Counted from the stretch's first letter, positions 1 through 11,360 are shown. The stretch is DNA of 64,000 bases from Adenophora triphylla var. japonica (GCA_022495995.1 JAFEMH010000980.1:62001-126000), one strand, 5' to 3'. Program-made: numbers and translations. Notes: generated from the sequence alone by a model not told the origin.

Positions 1-381
1 CCAGCAGAAGTACTTGTACCTACGGCCAGATACAGTTTATTGACATCTGAACATAATAAAGACATCTTGACATATGACTTGGATACAGTAGACGAACTAA
101 GGGACATGGCCAAAGTTCGGATGGCAGCATATCAACAAAGGGTAGCCAGATCTTACAATAAAAACGTAAGGGTTAGAAGGTTCCAAGTAGGAGATTTAGT
201 CCTACGAAAGGCATTCCAAAATACAAAGGAACTCAATGCAGGCAAGCTCGCCCCAAAGTGGGAAGGACCCTACCTGATAGATGCACAGGCCGGGAAAGGA
301 GCATATCGTCTGTCAACCTTGGATGGCCAAATGATACCACGAAGTTGGAACGCCATTCACCTTAAAAGGTATTACATTTAA
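1..381 (+). pseudogene. Ty3/gypsy (Tat-type) integrase C-terminal end, cut by window edge
   Basis: The frame is open from base 1 to the TAA ending at 381 (126 codons visible). It reads PAEVLVPT near the start and later VGDLVLRK, then KWEGPY, then the end IHLKRYY. That is the GPY/F-type C-terminal module of gypsy integrases in the Tat lineage, which binds DNA during cDNA insertion. The catalytic core lies left of the window. No stop interrupts this piece, so it may come from a younger copy than the minus-strand pol at 2957-7579. Its sense strand agrees with the plus-oriented LTR at 2351-2956, so I read 1-2956 as the 3' end of one element: integrase, 3' spacer with an antisense ORF, then LTR. 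Confidence 0.85.
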
Positions 382-1189
382 ACAATGCACCCCTTTAACT
401 CATCTCATCTCAGGTATGGACAATCCTTTATTTATTTGTAACCCTCCATTTTCCTATTTACTATTTTCTTACTTCATTACAAATCAAGATGTCACTAACA
501 CAACTTGTGGAGAGGCGTCAACATAGTTGACGTCCATTTTTAACATGTCTTTGTCTTATGAGGTGTTGACATACGGAAATGGGGACATATCGAAAGTACG
601 CAAAATCAGAAGAACAATGAATTCTCCTCCGTCAGAGACTGGCCATCTCTTCTCAAGTAAAGGTACATAATCCCTTCTAAGGTTTAAAGTGTTAATTACC
701 TCTTTCTTAAGATGTTAGGTTGCCACACCTTCGCCTGGAGCGCAAGTTATCTCTTTAATTGAGGTGTGGGGTGGGCCTATATGGGTAAACTCATATAGCT
801 TACCCACTCCCACTCAGTTAAATGATTGATCTCATGTTTTATTCTTATGGTTATGGCATGTACGTGTCATCTTAAGTGTTTACCGCATTGACATACTAAC
901 ATGTCACCTTACGAGCATAACAAATAATCATCCAAAAGAAAATAAGCCTTGACATGCTTGAAAATTACTAAACCGCAACTAAGCTAAAGTTACCCTAAAA
1001 ACATCCTTAAAAAGTTAAAAACAACATCCAAACTACCAAAGTTAAAATGCAAAAGTGTTGGACCAACCTAACACATAAGAGAAATTGTCTTTGGTCCTTA
1101 TGGACCTATTACATAACCAAACCAAAATTAAAATTGTCTTTAGGGATTCCACCCCAGTAATACCATCAAAAAAACAAAACAGAGTTATT
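382..1189 (+). other. Spacer between Tat pol and the antisense ORF
   Basis: About 800 bases follow the integrase stop with no open frame I can support. Such long 3' spacers between pol and LTR are usual in Tat-type gypsy elements. Short motifs TTGACAT, GACATC and their complements recur here (for example around 491, 568, 890 and 950), as they do in the rest of the element. Confidence 0.6.
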
Positions 1190-1993
1190 TTACCTTTTTT
1201 CAGGTGGCATCCGCCGCAGGTGTTGCTTTGGGGATAACTTCTCCAACCTCTGCACTTCCTTCTTAAGCATCCTACTTTTTGTGTTTTCCTCCTGAAAGTC
1301 ATTCCATATCGCTGTCATGAGCATCATCAACCTATTCAAGATTCTTGGAGCCCTCATTCATCTTTTCATCATGGATCCGCTGCAAAGCTGCCTTTTCATC
1401 ATCCAGGTTCCAGTTCACATGCTCTCCTGCCTGATATTCCTCAATCATTTGGTTTCTAATTTCAAAAACTGCTTTCGCAGTTTCATGCACCAAGTCATCC
1501 CGAAGTGCTTCAATCTCCCTTTCATGCTTGATATCAACACTTGCAAGCCTGGACCGCCATTTTAAAATCTCTTCATTTTTGTCCCTGATTTCCAATCCCT
1601 TTTCCCTTATTATCCTTGCAGCTTCTTTCAAATCCTTCTCGTATTCGACCCTACTCATATCAAAGGTATCACATTTATCCCTCCATATCCTGATCTCTTT
1701 GGACATTAACTTAGCCATCGAGACAATCTGTCATCAACGAACAAAAAAAAAGACACTTTACTAAAATAAAAATCAATTTACCCAAGATCCAAATTAACTC
1801 TTACCTGATTCTCCAACACTTCTTCATTCCAAATTTGCTTCTCCACGCCGGAGATCTGGTCCACCCTTTTTCTTTTCGAGGTAAGCTTATTATCCATATC
1901 ATGCATGGTCTCTTCCGCTTTCATCTTACCTTTGTATTTGGCCAAAATATCATTCGTCGTAAAGCCGGATCGAGTCACTGCATATAAGGACAT
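1190..1993 (-). CDS. Antisense, spliceable coiled-coil ORF of a Tat retrotransposon
   Basis: This frame runs opposite to the element's own gag-pol direction. Exon 1 (1993 down to 1805) starts at an ATG and ends ...VLENQ before a GTAAGAG donor. A 77-base intron (1804-1728) ends in GATGACAG. Exon 2 (1727-1332) continues in phase 0 with IVSMAKLMSKEI. The product would be 194 residues, highly charged, with long heptad-like stretches (EEILKWRSRL, HEREIEALRDDL) suggesting coiled coil and no catalytic motif. A +1 shift near 1345 would let it run on through WNDFQEENTK, KKEVQRLEKL and end at 1190, so the present copy may be frameshifted. Extra antisense ORFs between pol and the 3' LTR are known for Tat/Retand elements; their role is unclear. 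The splice reading is my inference. Confidence 0.6.
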
Positions 1994-2350
1994 ATGTTAG
2001 CACGGATTTAATAGAGTCGCCAATGCAATGACACGTTGATTTTGACTCACTTTTTTGGAGAACGTCGTGACTATGTATTTGAGAAAGAAGGATAAAAACT
2101 GCACCCTTTAAAGCTACTCTCACCGTAATATAGTAAGAGACGTCTGATTTGGATAAGAATTTGAAGAAGATTTGATGATAATGATGGTTATCAAGAATTA
2201 CGGTTGCTAGTTCCTATCGAGACTCTTTCTCTTTCTAGCCGCCACGTATCCTTAACCGTCCCATCATGCAAGCTGGCAGTTGAGCATTTATTGGAGAAAA
2301 ACATTTGCCTCTTCAGTTGCCAAAATAGCCAAATGTTTTTGGGGACAAAT

Positions 2351-2956
2351 TGTTGTGGGTATTTTTCAGCATGGTGACATCTTCAGTTGCTCCTGCATGT
2401 CAAGATGTTACTCCACTGTAAGTATCGTTTTAATATTTACTTATTTGATATTTCCTAATATCTTTATTATTATTTTCCAGTGAATAAGAGAGAAGAATAC
2501 GGGATATTTTTCTAGCACGTTCAACGCATCTTCAACGGCAAGGATGACTTGGTCTCATGGACGTTGAAGAAGATAAGACTATTCCCGAGATTGTAGGAAC
2601 AACTTTTACCCATTCAAACTTACTTATATTTAAGGGGAGATGGAGATGGAAATACATACATATTCTCGCACACTCACACACTCTACGCACATCTCTCTTG
2701 TAATTCTCTCCATCATCTTCCACAGTTGTAACTCAATTATTATAGTGAAACTTTTAAGGTTGGAGACCTAACTCCCGGGGTTTTTTTCCAAATAGGTTAT
2801 CACCTCTAAGGTTTTCCTCGTTAACAAATCGTGGTGTCATTCTTTCTTTTTATGTCTTTGTTCCATTTAGTCGAATTCCACAGTCCCCTCCTTGTTATTT
2901 AATCCACACACTTGTCAAAGTTAAGATTCAACACTATTGTTTTTTTTACCAAAACA
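2351..2956 (+). repeat. Tat-type gypsy 3' LTR, plus orientation
   Basis: It begins TGTTGTGGGTATTTTTCAG and ends ACCAAAACA. It aligns along its length, with roughly 80% identity by eye, to the reverse complement of 7620-8216. A TATA-like TATATTTAAG lies near 2635. The bases before it (TTTTTGGGGACAAAT) could be a worn polypurine tract. The LTR end at 2956 abuts integrase coding sequence of an opposite-strand element with no spacer. Confidence 0.85.
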
Positions 2957-3864
2957 CCGGTATGATTTCCACACTGCCCTTCATGCAGCTCCTTTAAAAC
3001 CTGATGGGCTCGGTCTGCTTCTAGACACCTTAAGTAGTGACCTGCAGCAGATTTCCTAAACAAAAGGTTATCAATAAGTAAATATTTAGATACTCTTACC
3101 CTGAAGGCTCTAGCATTTTTCTCCTCGGTTGGGATCGTATCATCTAAGAGATACTTGATAATAGGAGCTGTCCAGGAAGTTGCTACTGGAGGGGAAGGTA
3201 TGTCGACATCTAGAACGAACAGCTCAAGACGATCAATTGCTGGGATGTCAACATGCACAATTGGGATACTTGTCTGTGAAATGCTTTTGAAGGCTGAACC
3301 TAAGTTTGCCAGGGCATTTGCTTGAGAGTTTTCCTCACGTGGAACCTGCTCCAAAGTAAATGTTTTGAAATTGGCCGCCAGAATTTTAACAATTTCCAGA
3401 TATGTCGTCATCTTTGCATTTTTTGCTACGTAGGATCCGTTGTAATGGTTAACAATTAGCAAAGAATCCATATACACCCGGATGTGCTTGACATCTAGGT
3501 CCTAGGCTGCTATTAAACTTGCAATTAATGCCTCATATTCTGCTTCATTATTAGTGGCCTTAAAACTGCAACTGATGGATTGTGGTATTATGTCCCCTTG
3601 TGGTGATTTTAGTACAACTCCAAGTCCTGTGCCTCTCATGTTGGAAGCACCATCTGTGTAAAGTGTCCATATTTTCAGGATGTCATCATCTTGAAGTTGA
3701 TAAACTTCCAACTCCACTTCTTGTTGCATGGTTGGACTAAAGTCAGCCACAAAATCAGCTAGAGCTTGAGATTTTATTGTTGTTCTGGGTTCATATTTGA
3801 TGTCATAAGTGCTCAATTGTACGGACCATTTAGCCATTCGACCTGACATCTCTGGTTTTCTCAT
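2957..3864 (-). pseudogene. Tat-type gypsy RNase H and integrase zinc-finger start, truncated
   Basis: Read on the minus strand, the sequence gives LYTDGASNMRGTG, then NNEAEYEAL, then a stop in place of a residue near 3501, then QVPREENSQANALANLGSA. This is the second, archaeal-type RNase H of Tat-lineage pol, which degrades RNA in the RNA-DNA hybrid. The frame goes on to HQVLKELHEGQCGNHTG, the start of the integrase HHCC zinc domain, and is then cut at 2957 by the plus-strand LTR. Residues beyond that point in the open frame are LTR sequence, not integrase. Stop and truncation make it non-functional. Confidence 0.85.
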
Positions 3865-5209
3865 AACATTCTTAATAGGATAGTATGTGTCTCAAAATAA
3901 TAGTATGTGTTTCAAAATAGTGTCTTAATTTAATAGAAGCAGTTATCAAAGCCAAAATTAACTTTTGTAAATGAGAATACCTGGTCTCCGCATCTAAAAT
4001 TGTCTTACTTATATAGTAGATGGGTTGCTGACTACCATCTCGTTCTATCACCAAGACTGCACTTACAGCGCTTTCTGATACTACTAGGTAGATGTAAAGA
4101 TGTTCGCCGTCCTGAGGTTTGGCCAATAATGGAGGTGTCGATAGGTAACTTTTGATCTCCTGAAAGGCTTGTTCATGCTGGTCTTCCCACTGGAACTTTT
4201 TGTTTTTTCTTAGGATGTCATAGAAAGGCTTGCATCGATCAGAAGACTTTGAAATGAATCTGGTGAGTACAGAAATCTTCCATGTCAATCTTTGGACGTC
4301 TTTGATAGATTGAGGTGACGACAGGTTGACAATGGCACGAATTTTCTCTGGGGCGGCTTCAATTCCCCTTTTAGTTACCATATAGCCTAAAAACTTTCCA
4401 GCCTTCATAACAAAATTGTACTTTGCTGGATTAAGTTTCATATTGAAACAATCTAAAATGTCGAAGGCTTGAGATAGGTGACTTATGTGATCTCCAGCTT
4501 TCTTTGATTTCACTACCATGTCGTCGATATATACCTCCATTGTGTCCCCAATTTAGTCTTTGAACATTTTGTTGATAAGCCTCTGATATGTTGCACCTGC
4601 ATTTTTTAGTCCAAAAGGCATAGCAATATAACAATAGATACCTGTAGGTGTTATGAAGGCGGTGTTCTCTTGATCAGATGGCACCATCTGAATTTGTTGG
4701 AATCCTGAGGATGCATCCATAAAAGTGAGGAGCTCGTGTCCAAAAGTGGCATCAACCAACGAATCTATGTGAGGTAATGGGAAAGGGTCTTTGGGATAAG
4801 CTTTATTCAAGTCGGTAAAGTCAACACAAACTCGCTATTTCCCATTTTTCTTCTCGACCACAACTACGTTTGCTAACCATCTTGGATAATCTACCTCTCG
4901 AATCATGTTGGCTTTGAGTAAACGCTCCACTTCTTCCTTAATGATCTGGTTCCTTATTTCCGCAAACTTCCTACTCTTCTGGTGTACTGGATTGAAACTA
5001 GGATCAATGTTGAGTTTGTGTGTGATGACATCTTTGCTGATGCCGGTCATGTCATCATGTCTCCAAGCAAAACTCTTCGTTCTGCTCTTTAACAGATCCA
5101 CAAGCTTTTCTTCTATATCTGGTGGGATGTCACTGCCAATAAGTACCTTGATGTCCGGATTGGAAGGATCTAGTAATACTTCTTTCACATCGTTTTCCCT
5201 AGCTTCCAT
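3865..5209 (-). pseudogene. Tat-type gypsy reverse transcriptase, interrupted
   Basis: The minus-strand frames read, in order, RWLANVVVVEKKNGK, stop, RVCVDFTDLNKAYPKDPFPLP, TFMDASSGFQQI, FGLKNAGATYQRL, stop, then VYIDDMVVKSKKAGDH, FLGYMVTKRGIE and LLAKPQDGEHLYIY. YIDD is the catalytic metal-binding motif of the polymerase; GYMVTKRGIE belongs to the thumb and connection region. Stops near 4833 (expected W in GKWRVC) and 4550 (expected Q in KDQIGD), plus a break before 3864, show decay. It belongs to the element whose gag lies at 6566-7579. Confidence 0.9.
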
Positions 5210-5265
5210 GACTTCACGTACTTTCCTCTGTAATTGCTATTCTTGTTTGGGAGATGTCGATGCCT

Positions 5266-6642
5266 TCATTGAAGTCTTATATCACTCCTTGGCCACCTGC
5301 TGATCACTGTATTATTTAGCGACACCCAGGGTGTTGGGAACTTCACGCACTGATGGTAAGTGGATGGTACAGCCTTCATCCCATGAATCCACGATCTTCC
5401 AAGAATGACATTGTAAGATGTTGCACAATCAATTACGCAGAATCGCTCCATGGTGTTGAGGCCTTTTGAGTAGATTGGAAGCTTTATTTCTCCCACTGTT
5501 TCTTTAACTTCTCCACTGAAGCCTACCAAAACTGAGGATTTCTTGACAATCTCCGATTCCGGGATGTTCATCTCCTTGAGGGTGCTCAACATAATGAGAT
5601 TGACAGAGCTGCCCCCATCGACCAGGATACGCATGATGGTACAATTGGCGATCTGCAAGGAAATTACTAGGCCATCATGATGGGGTTCCAGCAGATTATC
5701 TCGATCACTCTCATGAAAGGTGATTGGATCCTGGCAAGGTGTCGACATCCTGGGTTGTCTTTCTGGCTTCTCCTCTTTTGACTCCTTAGCATGTCGCTTT
5801 GCGGCAGAATAGGATGTGCCATAAATTTCTGAACCTCCACTAATGAAATTGATCACCTTCGTTGATGCTGGGGGAGAGACTGGTCTTTCGACTTCATGTG
5901 AAGCTTCTGCATTTTCTGCCTTCTTCTTTCTGGATCCCAGCAACTCCTTAAGATGTCCCTTTGAGAGCAGGTAGTTGATCTCCTTTCTTAGTGCAATGCA
6001 ATGTTCTGTAACATGCCCAAAGTCCTCATGGTAAGCACACCATTTCGACTTGTCATGCCATCCCGTGGTCTTATCTGTCTTCTTTGGCCATCTGGCTTTG
6101 TCCCCAAGGTTGCCCATTGCACAGAGTACACCTAAAATGTCAACAGAAAAATAATAATCAGAAATTTTAGGAACATTATCACTATCTTCATCCTCACCCT
6201 CTATTGAATTAATTTTGCTGTTATCAATTCTCGGATAAGGATTGGAACGGTTGTTCCTGCGGTGGGATGATTCGGTCTTCCTGTCAGGATTGTCATATGT
6301 CGACAACTTGGATGAGGACTTCGATCTTCGCAGCTCATCTTCCTCCAATCTTATGAATCTTAGGGCCCTGCTCCTGACTTCTTCCAACCGTTTACAAGGA
6401 GTCATCACCAGATCTTGATAGTACTGTGAATCCTTCTTCAGCCCCATTTTGAATGCTTCTGTGGCTGTTGACATGTCAAGATTGGGGATTTCTAGCACTT
6501 CTTTATTGAACCGGTGGACATATTCTTTCAGAGTCTCATTAGGCTGCTGGGTCACATTGTAGAGGTCACTTGTCAGCTTCTCGAAGTCGACTGCATGAGA
6601 ACTGGTTATAGAACATGTTGATAAGCTGGGCGTATGAACCAA
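5266..6642 (-). pseudogene. Tat-type gypsy gag C-terminal half and protease
   Basis: The minus-strand frame holds LTSDLYNVTQQPNETLKEYV (gag C-terminal half), then a nucleocapsid-like CAYHEDFGHVTEHC, then ILVDGGSSVNLIML. The DGGSS stretch is the aspartic protease active-site form used by many plant gypsy elements, and NVILGRSWIH is its downstream conserved piece. Its start is out of frame with the gag N-terminal frame at 6566-7579: a one-base slip near 6590-6600 separates them. Another break near 5266-5300 separates it from the polymerase. Confidence 0.85.
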
Positions 6643-7579
6643 TTGAGCCTAAGGGTTGCCTAATCAGCCACTTGAGAGCTGGTCCAACCAAGGTCGATCC
6701 AAATCCTCTGCACAAGCAAGCCTCCCTGAATTGAAGTGGGATATGAACTATGTCCATCTTTTCTTGATAGTGGGCGACATGCTCCTCTGGATCTGTGCTG
6801 CCGTCATACAACTTCATGGATGGAACACTGAAACGCTTTAGGATGTCAACATTTGCAATTGCTGGGACAAACCGGGACTGATTGTAGCAGTTCTGAGTCA
6901 CTGGTTGGATTAGAGGAGTTATGCCTAGCACGTTCATTTTCAGCTCCCTGAGATCCTGCATCTGTTTGGCTAGTGGGTTTCCTACGAAAGGGTCAGCCAT
7001 AGGAATACGATTGAAAAGATTATTCAGCAAACCAAAGTTGTCTGTGGTAGTTGTGACAGTGGTGTTGTCAATGAATGGGATGAACGGGGAGAATCCTGCT
7101 GAAGGTGGCCTCATTAGGGTGTTCCCAGATAAGGATGTCGACGTCATTAAGGGTGTCAACTGATGAGTCTGAGGTGGAGCACCCATTGGGATAAATTCAC
7201 TCTGGAGCGTAGATCCTTCGGTGTTGTCGAAGTTGAGGTTCCTTGCACGCAATGGTGAGATGTTTTCTAGCCGAGAAGCGATGAGATGTTGATCCCTCTG
7301 CATCTTAATCATGGAAACCAGCACCTTCGAATTGCTATCTTGTTGATCCAATCTCTGATTCAACCTGGTCAGGATACTTCGGATGTCAGCATCCACATTG
7401 GAAGAGGTCGCTTCCTTTTGTGGAGCCTTAGTAGGTTGCGTCTGCTGAGGTCCCAACTGAGGAGGTGGCTGCAATAAGGTGGTTCTACCTCCTGATGTTG
7501 GAGTGACGGTGGTACCCTTGCCGGCGGCGGACACATTCGGAGGGGTTGACATGATGAACTCTTTTAGGAAATGATCCAA
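6566..7579 (-). pseudogene. Tat-type gypsy gag, N-terminal part
   Basis: This minus-strand frame begins close to the primer-binding site. It opens with a proline-, threonine- and glutamine-rich tail, then enters the gag core: FSVPSMKLYDGSTDPEEHVA and later GPALKWLIRQPLGSI. These match the retrotransposon gag domain that forms the virus-like particle. It ends early at a stop after SCSRLREADK, where a one-base change shifts the rest of gag into the next frame. The methionine for MSTPPNVSAAGKG at about 7552 is a plausible start. Confidence 0.8.
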
Positions 7580-7599
7580 TTAATCAATAAACCACGCGG

Positions 7600-7619
7600 C
7601 CCCACGATGGGCGCCAAAT
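7600..7619 (-). other. Primer-binding site of the minus-strand Tat element
   Basis: On the minus strand the LTR end CCAAAACA is followed by ATTTGGCGCCCATCGTGGGG. TGGCGCC followed by a GTGGGG-type stretch is the usual primer site of Tat/Ogre-type elements. It sits where expected, one to three bases from the LTR and just before gag. Confidence 0.75.
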
Positions 7620-8216
7620 TGTTTTGGTAGAAAAAACAATAATGTAGAATCTTAGCTTTGACAAGTGTATGGATTTAAATAACAAGGAGGGGACTATGAA
7701 ATTCAATTAAATGGAACAAAATCATGGAAATAAAAGATGACACAAAGATTTGTTAACGAGGAAAACCTTAGAGATGATAACATCTTCGGAAAAAACCCCG
7801 GGAGTTAGGTCTCCAACCTTAAATGTTTCACTATGATAATTGAGATTACAACTGTGGAAGATGATGGAGAGGATTACAAGTGGTGTGTGCATAGTGTGTG
7901 AAAAAGAATGCGTATTTTTTCGTCTCCATCTCCCCTTAAATAAGAACAACTATGAACGGGTAATAGGTAGTTCCTATAATCTCGGCATCCAAGCTTATCT
8001 CCTCAACGTCCACAAGACCAAGTCCACTTTGCCGTTTGAAGAGAGGTTGAACGTGCTTGAAAGTATCCCGTGTTTATCTTCTTATTTGCTGTAAAATAAT
8101 AATAGAAATATTATAAAAAATGAATTAGTAAATATTAAGTAATACTTACAGTAGAATAACATCTTGACATGCAGGAGAAACTGAAGATGTCACCATGCTG
8201 GAAAATACCCACAACA
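7620..8216 (-). repeat. Tat-type gypsy 5' LTR, minus orientation
   Basis: On the plus strand it runs from TGTTTTGGTAG to ATACCCACAACA. Its reverse complement aligns with 2351-2956. It is followed on the minus strand by the primer-binding site and gag, so it is the 5' LTR of the minus element. The flanking GTTCC at 8217 would be half of its 5-bp target duplication; the other half is lost or outside the window. Confidence 0.85.
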
Positions 8217-8489
8217 GTTCCTAGAGTGAGTGAGCACTTTTACCAATACTCTATCAGATAGAGAGTCTGATATTAGCTTATTTGATAGGCACTCCTTCTG
8301 AATGAGAGGTACGAAGCCTCCTGAAAAAGGAGATATACTCTTAAAGTCTTTTACTCATTTTCAAACTTGTAACTCTTTCGACGAATGATTATGAATTCGT
8401 TGATTTGGGTCGTATTCTATTGTTATGATTCTACCATATATGTCTTTTTCATTGCGTTGAAAATCTATTTTACTATATTGACACTTATG
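8217..8489. other. Unassigned spacer
   Basis: AT-rich sequence between the Tat LTR and the first recognisable copia codons. It is probably the decayed upstream part of the copia pol into which the Tat element inserted, but I see no conserved motif that proves this. Confidence 0.4.
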
Positions 8490-10036
8490 ACCTCCCCCTC
8501 TATGCTCTGGGGTATGAACTAAAACACTTTGGGGAAGCAGTTAAATCTCCTCATTAGTGTGAGGCTATGAACAAAGAGCTTGATGATTTTGACAAGAATG
8601 GTAGACATGGGAATTGGTATATACTCCCATTGACAAGAAGGTGATTGGCAATAAATGGGTTTATAAGATAAAGTATAATGTGGATGGGTCTGTTGAATGC
8701 TACAAAGCTCGTTTAGTCATTTTGGGAAACCGCCAAGTTGAAGGTGTGTATTTCAAAGAAACTTTTGCACCAACAATCAAGATGGTTACTGTCCGAGTTT
8801 TTCTTTGCATTGTTGCAGTTCATGGGTGGGATCTCCATCAAATGGACGTACACAACGCCTTAGTGAAAATGTCTATATGAAGGTACCCTTGGGTCATCAT
8901 GATTCCTCTTTTGGTAAGGTGTGTAAACTCAAGAAATCATTGTATGGATTATGTCAAGCACCTCGTTGTTGGTTTTCAAAGTTGTCAACTGCCTTGAATA
9001 AATATGGCTTTAGACAGACATGTTTGGACTATTCTCTCTTCTCTTACAAAAGTTGCTGAACTTCACGTCCTTGTGTACGTGGATGATTTGGTCATTGGTG
9101 GGAATGATCATGCAGTGATTCAGTATTTCAAGGCATATCTCAGAAAATGTTTTTACATGAAAGACTTGAGATGTCTTAAGTATTTTTTGGGGCTTGAAGT
9201 TGCTAAACATGCAGACGACATTTTTCTTTCTCAACAAAAATATGCCCTTGACATTCTTTCCGAGACTAGGACTCCTTGGTGCTCGTCCAGCACTTATACC
9301 TATTGAACAGAATCATCGCTGGTTTTAACTGAAGATGAGGATTTGCGTGACCCTAAGCCCCACCGACATCTTGTCGGGCGTCTTATCTATCTCACTATCA
9401 CGCATCCAGAGTTGTCCTATAGTGTACATATTCTTGCACAATTTATGATCAGGCCCAAGATTGCTCACTGGACTGCCGCATTGCATGTGGTTTATTATTT
9501 AAAAGCTCATCCTGGACAAGGAATTATATTGCGAACATCCTCCAATTTATGACTACAAGCCTACTGTGACTCTGATTGGGCAAGTTTCCCTATCACGTGT
9601 CGTTTTCTCACTACATATTTTATTTTTCTTGGTGATTATCCGGTCTCATGGAAGCCAAAGAAGTAGGGCACTATTTCTCGCTCTTCGGCCGAGGTGGAAT
9701 ATCGATCTATGGCTAGTGCCACTTGTGAGCTTAAATGGCTACTTTATCTTCTCATGTCATTTTGAATAAAACATGATACTCCTATGCTTCTTCTATGTGA
9801 TAATCAATCTGACTTGCATATGGCTTAGAATCCTGTCCATCATGAACGTACGGAGCATATAGAAGTTGACTGTGATCTTGTGTGTGATGTTGTTCGGACA
9901 GGTGTCATCACAACTCAGTATGTTCACACCTCCACACAACTGGCTGATGTGCTCACCAAAGCTTTGGGCAGTCGACAATTTCTCTATCTACTGGGTAAAT
10001 TGAGCGTTTGTGACCTACACGCTCCAACTTGTGGAG
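8490..10036 (+). pseudogene. Ty1/copia reverse transcriptase and RNase H, heavily frameshifted
   Basis: Plus-strand frames give, in order, IGNKWVYKIKYNVDGSVECY, YKARLVILGNRQVEG, HQMDVHNAL, KSLYGLCQAPRCWFSK, VYVDDLVIGGND, YFLGLEVAKH, HLVGRLIYLTITHPELSY, RSSAEVEYRSMA and finally HTSTQLADVLTKALG. This is the complete order of copia polymerase (YVDD catalytic motif) and RNase H. Frame changes near 8870, 9050, 9290, 9550 and 9770 and several stops make it a fossil. It is followed by a polypurine-like TTGTGGAGG and an LTR start. Confidence 0.88.
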
Positions 10037-10037
10037 G

Positions 10038-10500
10038 TGTTGAGATATTGACAGAGATATCATCAATATCTTTTCCTTTTTGTACATATTTATCTTTTCC
10101 TTATTTGATAAATATAAACTAGGTAGGATATATAATTAGCTTGATTTTAGGCATCTATTGTGGGAGTGATAGACTCCTTCTCCAACAAGGAATCTCATGT
10201 ATATATGGAGTTGTATTTGGTTGAATCAAGCAAGGAAGTGAATAATATTTTCTCCTTCACATAAATTACTTCTTAACTTGAATTTAAAAAATAAACAATT
10301 ATTTAGGGACATAGGGATTACAATTTTTATATTGAACTATATTTCTTTAATTTAATTTATATTAACCAACTTTCTATTAACAATAACAATAGTGATCATC
10401 AAAGCAAAGTAAACCAAGAATCTAGGTTGACTAGTGAAGTGAACACGCACAGAAGTATCACAGCTTTACATAGTGAGCTTAATTGGAAATAAAGAATATA
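10038..10500 (+). repeat. Copia 3' LTR (right edge not defined)
   Basis: The LTR begins TGTTGAGATATTGACAGAG directly after a purine-rich tract, as expected downstream of the copia RNase H. I cannot place its end. AT-rich sequence up to about 10500 has no open frame. Confidence 0.5.
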
Positions 10501-10536
10501 AGTGTAGGGTGATATATGTAAATAGTCAAGTTGTTC

Positions 10537-10765
10537 AAGTTGTTAGTTAGTTACATTTTTAGTTAGTTTGTTGAGTTAGCTAGTTGTTGTATCTAACTGT
10601 AAGCAATAGTTTGTTAGTGACTTGCATTTAATGTACAAATAAGGGATTGTACTAATTATTCAGAAATATACATCAGTTGGGATTTACCCCAAATTCTCTC
10701 CCTCTTGTGTGTGTGTGTGTTAGCTAAATTCATGATGTTCATATACGATTTGTCCAATCTTGTGA
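10537..10765 (+). repeat. Second copia element, probable 5' LTR end
   Basis: The stretch begins near TGTTAGTTAGTTAC, holds GTGTGTGTGTGT at about 10705, and ends just before an initiator-methionine primer site. I see no partner LTR in the window, so the start is a guess from the usual TGTTAG opening. Confidence 0.45.
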
Positions 10766-10777
10766 TGGTATCAGAGC
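10766..10777 (+). other. Copia primer-binding site (initiator Met tRNA)
   Basis: TGGTATCAGAGC is the standard primer-binding site of plant copia elements, complementary to the 3' end of initiator methionine tRNA. A gag start lies 220 bases downstream. Confidence 0.85.
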
Positions 10778-10996
10778 TGTGATCCATCTCAGTTTTGTAT
10801 CTCTACATGATTGATTGATTGATTTCGCAAGTTTGATAATTCCTTCTTTTATTTTTGTTTTCTTTCTTTCGTTTGAATCGAATTACTTTCAATCTCAGTG
10901 AAATTCGTTTATTTGACCTAATTTTCTTCAAAGTTTGGTGCAATTTGAGTGTTTCTCAGTTTTTTTCGATTTCGAATTATATTTATCATTTCATCT

Positions 10997-11360
10997 ATGG
11001 CTACTACAACTCCTACTCCAACTTATTCCAATTCTTCAGCTACTACTGAAATTGGAGTGGATTCGAACATGCATCCATTGTTTTTCATAACTACAACCAT
11101 CCTGGTCTGGTGTTAATTGCTAGAGACTCGCAGGATCAGAAAACTACAGCACATGGAAGAGATTGATGGAAATCACTTTAACGGCTAAGAACAAGTTGAG
11201 TTTGGTCAATGGAAGCTTTGCAGAACCTGCAAAAGGTACACGAATGCATCTGCTATGGAAGCAAGCGTACGATATGATAATTTCATGGATCTTCAATGTC
11301 GTAAGTCAAGAAATCAGTAACAGATTAAGTTTTGTTTCAACTTCTATGTCTATATGGCGT
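10997..11360 (+). pseudogene. Copia gag N-terminal fragment
   Basis: From an ATG at 10997 the frame reads MATTTPTPTYSNSS. With one-base corrections it continues PLFFHNYNHPGLVLIA, then ENYSTWKRLMEITLTAKNKL and LVNGSFAEP, the typical opening of plant copia gag. Two frameshifts are present (near 11080 and 11145). The fragment stops where minus-strand gypsy gag begins, about 11350-11395, marking a nested insertion edge or deletion. Confidence 0.8.
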
